Assembly: GCA_946122785.1 (NCBI GenBank)
Contig: CAMGYJ010000002.1
Span: 22,418,492-22,482,491, forward strand
Direction: 5' to 3'
DNA: 64,000 bases
Source: Linum tenue
Lineage: Eukaryota > Streptophyta > Magnoliopsida > Malpighiales > Linaceae
Shown: positions 57,513-64,000 of the stretch, piece by piece
Layout: every line of letters starts with the position of its first letter
How positions within the stretch are numbered: the first letter of the stretch is position 1
Notes under the pieces: model-generated
Database searches by the model: none
The model's input: the letters and a program-made list of their open reading frames with translations, nothing else
Told to the model about the DNA's origin: nothing
Made by a program: the position numbers and the translations under genes

Positions 57513-60500
57513 ATGACCATTAGACATGAATATGCCTCGTTAAAACCTTACTAGGAAAAACCCTGTGGGATAAAATCCTAGTGAAGGAAAAAGAGTACAT
57601 AATCATCATAATACGTTATCTGAATCTGCCTCGTTAAAAACCTTACCAGGAAAACCCAGTGGGAAAAACCATGGTTAAGGAAAAAAGAGTGCAGTGCGTA
57701 TATGCTCCCCCTCATGACAACATCAAAGTATAGTGTTGTGAACAAATCTTTCAAATCTTCTCATGGTAAGCTTCTTAGTGAACAAATCTTCTAGATTGTC
57801 ACTTTATGCATGATCCATTAGGACCATTTTCTTCATACATGATCTTCAAGATCATTTTTTATGAAGAGAATCCACAACTACAAGTCATTTAGACGTGTTG
57901 AATCACAAATCTTAACCAAACAATTCATAACAAGTCTCATGAATTGTTGAGCATTGTGCATGATCAGTTGCTATTGTGATTTCTTTGGAATCTCCATGAG
58001 ATACAAATTACTCATCTATGATCCTCATCGTTACCTATAGTAACGAAGTATAGCGAGATACATTTTCGCTCTAACGACATTAACATACGGTACTTCAGGA
58101 CCTAATAATTCACTTTTATCTCAATGCCTAAATTGACCTTTGTTCACTTCTAGTGACCATGTGATCATTAAGCTGTTGAACATATGCAATTTTTTCAATA
58201 CAAAATTGTCCTTTCACCTTTCCGACATTGTCGTACTGATTCAAAAAGGATCTTAAATCCTTCATGTTCAAATTTCTTTTTTTAAGCAATCCATGTTGCA
58301 TGAAACTCTTCTGGAGTTCAATTTTCTTTCATTAAGCAAAACATGCTTTATGAAGCTCTTCTGGAGTTCATATCAACTAAAAGATATGAGATCATTATAA
58401 AATAATTTCTCGACTTTTTTCTTCCAAATAACTATAAAACTTAGCTAAGACAATTGTATGCAAACAATTACTTCATACCATAAGGTCACAAGCAAAAAGC
58501 ACGTCATACACACAATATCACTTAACCAAACCATATTCATAAATCAAACTCATAACTAAAACCACAATATCACGCATATAAGCCTATATGTCATTACACA
58601 ATCACACATGCCAAATGCAAATGCTCCAATGCACTTTATTCGAATTTAATCACGCAAGGCTTATTCGACCACTTTCTTTAGTAGATAGTCACTTAGATGA
58701 ATATACCATATTAATCCATTTTATCTCAATCCATACAAGGGATTGTTTTATCGATCGATATTGTTCTCGAGAACTTCACATATTTGCTTCCGGCAAACTA
58801 ATCCTTCAAGGAGTTTCGTATAAATATCATTATCAAGGGATCCATACAAATAGGCTATCACAATATCTACCAAATGCAAATTTCATGCATTTTGAACTGC
58901 CAAACTATTTAAATTGCACAACATAGTTGCATCCACCACAAGAGAGTATGTCTCTTCATAATTGATGTCAGGTTTCTACCAGAAACCTCTCACGAGAAAT
59001 TGTATTATATCTCTCGCAATTTCCATACGCGTTTGCACAAAACCTATTTGCATCCCATTAGTTTTACATCTTCAGTGGTAAGGACTTCTGGTCCAAAACT
59101 TATACCAAATAGCCTAATGCTTTCTTTTATATTGGCCAATATATATTTTTTTGCATGCATCAATAGACTTTTACTTTTGATCCTCTTTGTATCTATCACG
59201 TTCAGTGCTGCAGCATAATCAAAACCCTTGTCGACAATAAATACACTTCGGTTCCAACTTTTTTCATACAAGCCAATTAATTGAGATCTCTTCATTTTAA
59301 AACGTTCAGGTACCTACTATTCTTTTGGAACTATGATCTCAATTTTATGACTTGACTCTTCTAGAGCTATTTTATCCTCGAGTTTACCATCTTAATTTAT
59401 AGCTCCTTCCTTTCTCGAGGATTTTTATCCTTGGAACCGATTGGTCTACCACGCTTCATGCGCTCGTTTAGACTCATTAGATTATGCAATATGGACATCA
59501 ATTTGTATTGGAGCATTCACAACTGGGCATTTGACATAATCACTCCTTTTAGTGAGTAAAAAGGCGTTTGGCAATCAATACGTTTTTTTCCTCCATGAAT
59601 CATCATATGAACTTCGGGTTCATGTTTCTTCGTTTGAGGATCAAAATGAGATAATGATGATTCCAACTCACATCTATGCCCCAGTGTTTACTTTTCTCCG
59701 CCTTAACGTTCGAAAAGTAATTCATCAAAATGATGATATTAACAAAAAGAGTCATGAACAAATCTCTCATTGCAATGGACACCATGTCCAACATAAATTC
59801 TCATGGAACTCATAACGTGTTGTGGTGGAGCAATTGGGATGTATTCTGCACACCCAAATTTTTTAGCATTTTAAATGTTTGGTCCCTCACCAAAACCATT
59901 TGTATGAAAGGGGAGAACTTATGATAACTTGTTGGCTTCATGCGAATTAATGATATCATATGCCTCGATAAGAGATCGATAGACTTAGTTTGTTCTCATA
60001 AGAGAAGTTCTGTTTGATTGGATAATCATCAAAATATATCCATCATTCGGCAACTAATCTTGCAAACATCAGGTTGCGTTTAGATAACAGACATATATGA
60101 TGATATAGTTGATGAATCAACCAAAATCATAAAATTCATATATGATTTGCACGGTGAGTGTATTTTTCTGCATACAATTTTATAAAATCTCAACAAATTC
60201 AATTATTTTCACGAGTATATTCTCCTCGAGACCATGTATCACATAATCAATCCTTTGATTGATGAATTCTCTGAACTCTCACTTAATTTCCGTATGATAT
60301 CTCAATCATTTTTGCATCTGTATCTGGGATGGTATGACCGGACATGCCAAAATAAAAAGTTATCCGATCTTGCAAACTTCTGGTTTACACTTTCATATGT
60401 ACTAATATACATGTAGTACAAATTTCTCCGGTTAAGTATATGTTCTCTTATAACACATTTCTGATGCAATATCAATTATGATATTCTTTTCTGTGAATAT

Positions 60501-61239
60501 CTTCATAATTCGGTAATGCATCTTCATCTGACAGTTTAGTTCATTCGCGTCTCAAAACATTAGCTCTTCTGGAGCTTTCACATACTCTTGTACTACATTT
60601 TGGTCATTAGGCACCTTTTTGTTTCGGTGAACTATTGTGAGCACAAATCCATATTGATAAGAATATTGTCACACTATTTATCACCAATATATTGTTTAGT
60701 TACTTCAAGTAACAAAACACAATCTCTTCCGGAGCTTTTGATTACTTTCATACTATATGATATAATACCAGTATTGACTTTTGCAAATATTCAATTCTAT
60801 ACAAAAACATACAAAATAATAATAATAATAATAATAACAACAACATATATGTGTTTCATAACACATTTCGGCATACGAAGATTACAGTATATGATCATGA
60901 CTTTTGCTACATGAATTATCATCCCCATTTATAATTATTTTATTTTTCACTCCCGGTGAAAAGAAACATTTGCTGATTGTCATTATTCAAACTTCCCATG
61001 TATTTTTCATTGTAATGGTAACTCATATTCCGACATTTTTGTTACAAGATTCACATATATAAAATAAGTTCATAAAATTATATGAACAAATAACAAGATC
61101 AAATAATCTCTCAAAGACATTGAGATAGATAAACATACTAACAAGAAACGGCATGAAAATTTGTATACCTTGATCGTGTTGTGATCTTACTCAAGTATAT
61201 CTGAATCTGTAGAGAGACAATCACCAACCATGACTTTGG

Positions 61240-61260
61240 CAGAGCTTCGTGCTGATAACG
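61240..61260 (-). promoter_or_regulatory. Copia primer-site region
   Basis: On the minus strand cgttatcagcacgaagctct follows the LTR directly. Its ttatcag core resembles the tRNA-Met primer site, but the match is partial. Confidence 0.5.
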
Positions 61261-61603
61261 TGTTATGAAATAACAAGGAAGAGGAACATACACAAGAGTA
61301 AGAGTAGAGACACAAGAAGAGAGGGGGAATAGAGCTTTCTTATTCATGTGTTCCTTAGTACAAGGAGATCATCTATTTATAGGCACACATCACATAACCT
61401 CTACATTCTTACAATCAATATACATGAATGTGAGAATGAATGTGAAATAGAAATGGGGTGGAGGGTTACATGTAACACCCAATTGTGCAACTAATGTGTC
61501 ATATGGAGAAATAAATATAAGGAGATGAGTTACATAGAACTTGTAACATACCATGGAGCATCTAATGTTGGTCATCCATAATAATAATAATATTTTCATA
61601 ACA
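61261..61603 (-). repeat. Copia 5' LTR
   Basis: 343 bp, almost identical to 57159-57501. Confidence 0.92.
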
Positions 61604-61786
61604 AGATCCACTTTTTTAGAATGTGTACCGCGTTGGTGTAGTTTCAAGCACACTCATTCACTAAAAAATACACCAAAACTATTCTTTGCATACACTATTC
61701 CAACTTTACAAGTATGACTCTCATCTCATGCAACCAACTCAATGACCCATAGTTTGACCCATGTGTTCAATGTTTTGCTACTTCTT
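61604..61786. repeat. Flank segment, right copy (empty site)
   Basis: Matches 56251-56338 plus 57061-57158 but has a single gcatacact and no MITE. It ends in a T-run, after which the words caatgttttgctacttctt recur (about 61807-61826). Confidence 0.85.
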
Positions 61787-62039
61787 TTTTTTTTTTTGTT
61801 TTGCCATCAATGTTTTGCTACTTCTTAAAGTTCTATTCTTTCCGGATCCACACATAGCCCACAATCTCAGAAAGCAGGCCCATTAATTCGAACTCACGCA
61901 ACCGGGCCCCCAAGAAATATAAAAAATCTAACTCTTCCTTTTTATTTGGAAAATAATTCAATTCAGTTTATTTCTTTTCCTAAAAAAAAAAAACTTTTCC
62001 CTTTCTCGTGTAAGCGTATTATTTCCACCTGCCCGAACA

Positions 62040-62046
62040 TATAAAA
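62040..62046 (+). promoter_or_regulatory. TATA box of the GH9 gene
   Basis: The word tataaaa lies 134 bp upstream of the ATG at 62174, a usual distance for a plant promoter. Confidence 0.6.
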
Positions 62047-62173
62047 CGTCCACGGGCAGACGCCATAGGAAGAACAGAGTGAAACAGAGTAACAGACAAC
62101 AAAATAATAATAATAATACAGAGTAAAGCAAGCGGGAAGTGCAGTGAGATTGAAATCGGTGACCAACGCAATC

Positions 62174-63137
62174 ATGAAGAAGGATGTTAATCACTACTGC
62201 AATCATCATCAACATCGGAGCATTCTTTCATTCATCCTGATTCAAATTACAATCATTGCCGCCGTCGCCGCTCCCTTCTCCGATCAGTCCTCCTCTGTCC
62301 CCGACTACGGCGACGCTCTGTCGAAGAGCCTCCTCTACTTCGAATCCCAGCGCTCCGGCCGATTGCCACACGGCCAGCGCGTCAACTGGCGCCACCATTC
62401 CGCCCTCCTCGACGGCCTCGAACAAGGCGTACGTGCGCCTTGCTCTGTTTTCATCACTGCTGATACTCTGTTCCTTTTGTCGCGGGATTAAAATTGGGAT
62501 CTAGTCTCTGCTGCCTCTTTTTTTCCCCTTCCTTAAATTTTCTTCTTGGTTTCGCCGATGACAGGTGGACTTGGTGGGCGGGTACTATGACGCCGGAGAC
62601 AACGTCAAATTCGGGCTGCCCATGGCCTTCACCATCACCATGCTGTCGTGGGGAGTGATAGAGTACGGCGACGATATGGCCGCCGCCGGAGAGTACCACC
62701 ACGCGCTCGAGGCGATTAAATGGGGCACCGATTACTTTGTCAAAGCACACACCAGCCCCAATGTCCTCTGGGTTCAGGTGATTCTAATTTCTTTCGCCCG
62801 AAATTAAAAACATTAGTAAATCGATAGTGTACAGTTTCACTCTTATTATTCTTCTAAGAAACGAGATTGCGACTAGATTTATGAAATATCCGAACAATTA
62901 AAGTTTGTATTTTTTTTTTTCCTTTGCTTAATGAAGGTGGGAGATGGTGATACTGACCACTACTGCTGGCAACGGCCGGAGGACATGGCGACGTCCCGGC
63001 GGGCGTACAAGGTGGACGAGAAGAATCCGGGGTCGGAGGTGGCCGGGGAGACGGCGGCGGCGATGGCGGCGGCTTCGATTGTGTTCAGGAGAACGAATCC
63101 ACATTACGCCCACCTGCTATTACAGCATGCACAACAA
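62174..63137 (+). CDS. Endo-1,4-beta-glucanase, GH9 (5' part, runs off window)
   Basis: Exons 62174-62428, 62565-62777 and 62937-63137 (all phase 0, GT-AG) give the first 223 residues; the rest lies beyond 64000. A His/Asn-rich start and a hydrophobic stretch (about 17-33) form a signal peptide; the tail is far shorter than in membrane-bound KORRIGAN types, so a secreted class-B enzyme is expected. GH9 marks are [41 protein letters not shown] (with the Asp pair 94 and 97, one being the catalytic base), [21 protein letters not shown] and CWQRPEDM. It would cut cellulose-like glucans in the wall during growth or cell separation. The upstream GTG at 62144 is in frame but is not a plant start. 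Confidence 0.95.
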
Positions 63138-64000
63138 GTAGGTCCTAGTTATGCGTATTTTAATTGTTTATAAATTATATAATCACTTTCTATAGCGACA
63201 TTTCTCCTTATATTCGTGATGCATAGGGATTAGGGAGGTTGATTAGGTGCCCCTTGTTTCACCAAAACTCACTTCCTCATTTTGTGAATTCGTTGGTCTA
63301 ATTTTCCTAAATAACCTACTCAACTTCCATTACTTATTCACGACGGGTACTACTGCTAATTAAACCTGATTTTTTTTGGCAATTATTCAAAATGTGCATA
63401 TACCTTCGATATTTGTGCAAAATGGTCAGATGATAAGAAATTCATCTAGTTTGCAAATGCCAGTATTTCAGGTGAAAATCTAAGTCCACCTAGCTAATAA
63501 TTACACGAACCAACTCACCGAAATAATAGACGACCTATATTTGAAGTTAAAAAAGTTCACACTCGATCGCTTATTCGATGTGATTTCTTTTTAGTTTGAC
63601 ATATATATATTTTTATGGATATGACGGATTCCATAGGTGCTTCTTTCAAAATGAAGGAAATATTGGATATGATTATAAATGGAAGTGGCTAATTTGCTAC
63701 CAAAAAAATTGAAAATTATATTACCATTTGAAAAAAGAAGAAGAAGATGCATAGTGTTTTGAATAATTATTTATTTTCCTTGCCAATCCTTCTGCCCTTA
63801 CTTTTTTTTCCATTGGTCATTTAAATGTCAATTGGAGGCATGATTTGGCTAGCAAAGTAGAATTGGCCAAGTAGTTGTAAGGCGGCAGCGTTTGAATCCA
63901 AAAATCTCAGTTTCAAGGCCCGTAACGTTAAGGCAGTCATAAAAAAATGCATGATTTGGCTGGTTGAATTGGATGGTTGATTCTTTTTACTTTATGAGAC
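63138..64000 (+). other. GH9 intron 3 (incomplete)
   Basis: After the donor gtaggt at 63138 no sequence resembling the next GH9 exon (LFEF...DKYRG region) appears before the window ends, so this is an intron of at least 863 bp. Confidence 0.7.

Larger units (their letters stand above)
57159..61603 (-). mobile_element. Decayed Ty1/copia retrotransposon
   Basis: Two 343-bp LTRs flank 3.76 kb on the minus strand. A polypurine tract lies next to the left LTR and a primer-site region next to the right one, so the 5' end is on the right. Minus-strand pieces resemble copia pol: near 58066-58102 a word like GPEVPYVNVVRA (reverse transcriptase/RNase H side), and near 59603-59794 GIDVSWNHHYLILILKRR (region downstream of integrase). 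The repeated 3' words aaaaccttaccaggaaaaccc at about 57540-57680 are also common in plant copia ends. Stops are frequent and no frame exceeds about 110 codons. No matching target duplication exists (tctta on the left, agatc on the right). Confidence 0.85.

Noticed and set aside
1..64000. CRISPR arrays, rRNA genes, bacterial operons
   Set aside because: No array of regular spacers, no rRNA-like sequence, and all genes have plant-type introns.

Overview
The window is nuclear DNA of a flowering plant. Genes carry GT-AG introns, the plant-type families GH17+X8 and class-B GH9 are present, and all the mobile DNA belongs to plant lineages (chromodomain Ty3/gypsy, tRNA-Asp-primed LARD, Ty1/copia, L1-type LINE, MULE, hAT and Tourist-like elements). 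The sequence alone does not name the species; a eudicot is my guess.

Layout. 1-2162: a decayed DNA transposon (about 130-1842) holding a hAT-like element (461-927) set in a GA microsatellite, plus duplicated hairpins. 2163-18323: a chromovirus-like Ty3/gypsy element with about 2.3-kb LTRs and degenerate gag-pol. Its RNase H region is split by a 6.96-kb LARD-type non-autonomous retroelement (7221-14182). 19121-29684: a VPS35L (retriever subunit) homologue, for which I could derive a complete 22-exon, 930-codon model with consistent splice phases; a MITE lies in intron 6. 33418-35083 (minus): a GH17 beta-1,3-glucanase with an X8 domain. 36481-42198: four small non-autonomous DNA elements, two with perfect target-site duplications and one with an 8-bp direct repeat. 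42756-45002: a LINE that has lost its reverse transcriptase. 45314-51531: a Mutator-like element (MULE) with a mudrA-type transposase and a convergent GRF zinc-finger/coiled-coil/membrane gene. 51923-52455: a Tourist-like MITE. 53548-54888: a three-exon SUMO gene. 56251-61786: a decayed copia element on the minus strand, between two copies of one flanking segment, one of which holds a MITE. 62174 onward: the first three exons of a secreted GH9 endoglucanase that runs off the right edge.

The four host genes (VPS35L, GH17, SUMO, GH9) are functionally unrelated, as usual in plants: endosomal recycling, callose hydrolysis, protein modification and cell-wall glucan hydrolysis. Two structures stand out. 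The LARD carries a third LTR in inverted orientation at its 3' side, yet the whole molecule is flanked by one exact 5-bp target duplication that restores the interrupted pol frame when removed; both integrated ends are therefore U3 ends. The MULE carries a convergent accessory gene placed as mudrB is in maize MuDR, but encoding a GRF-finger protein with a C-terminal membrane segment.
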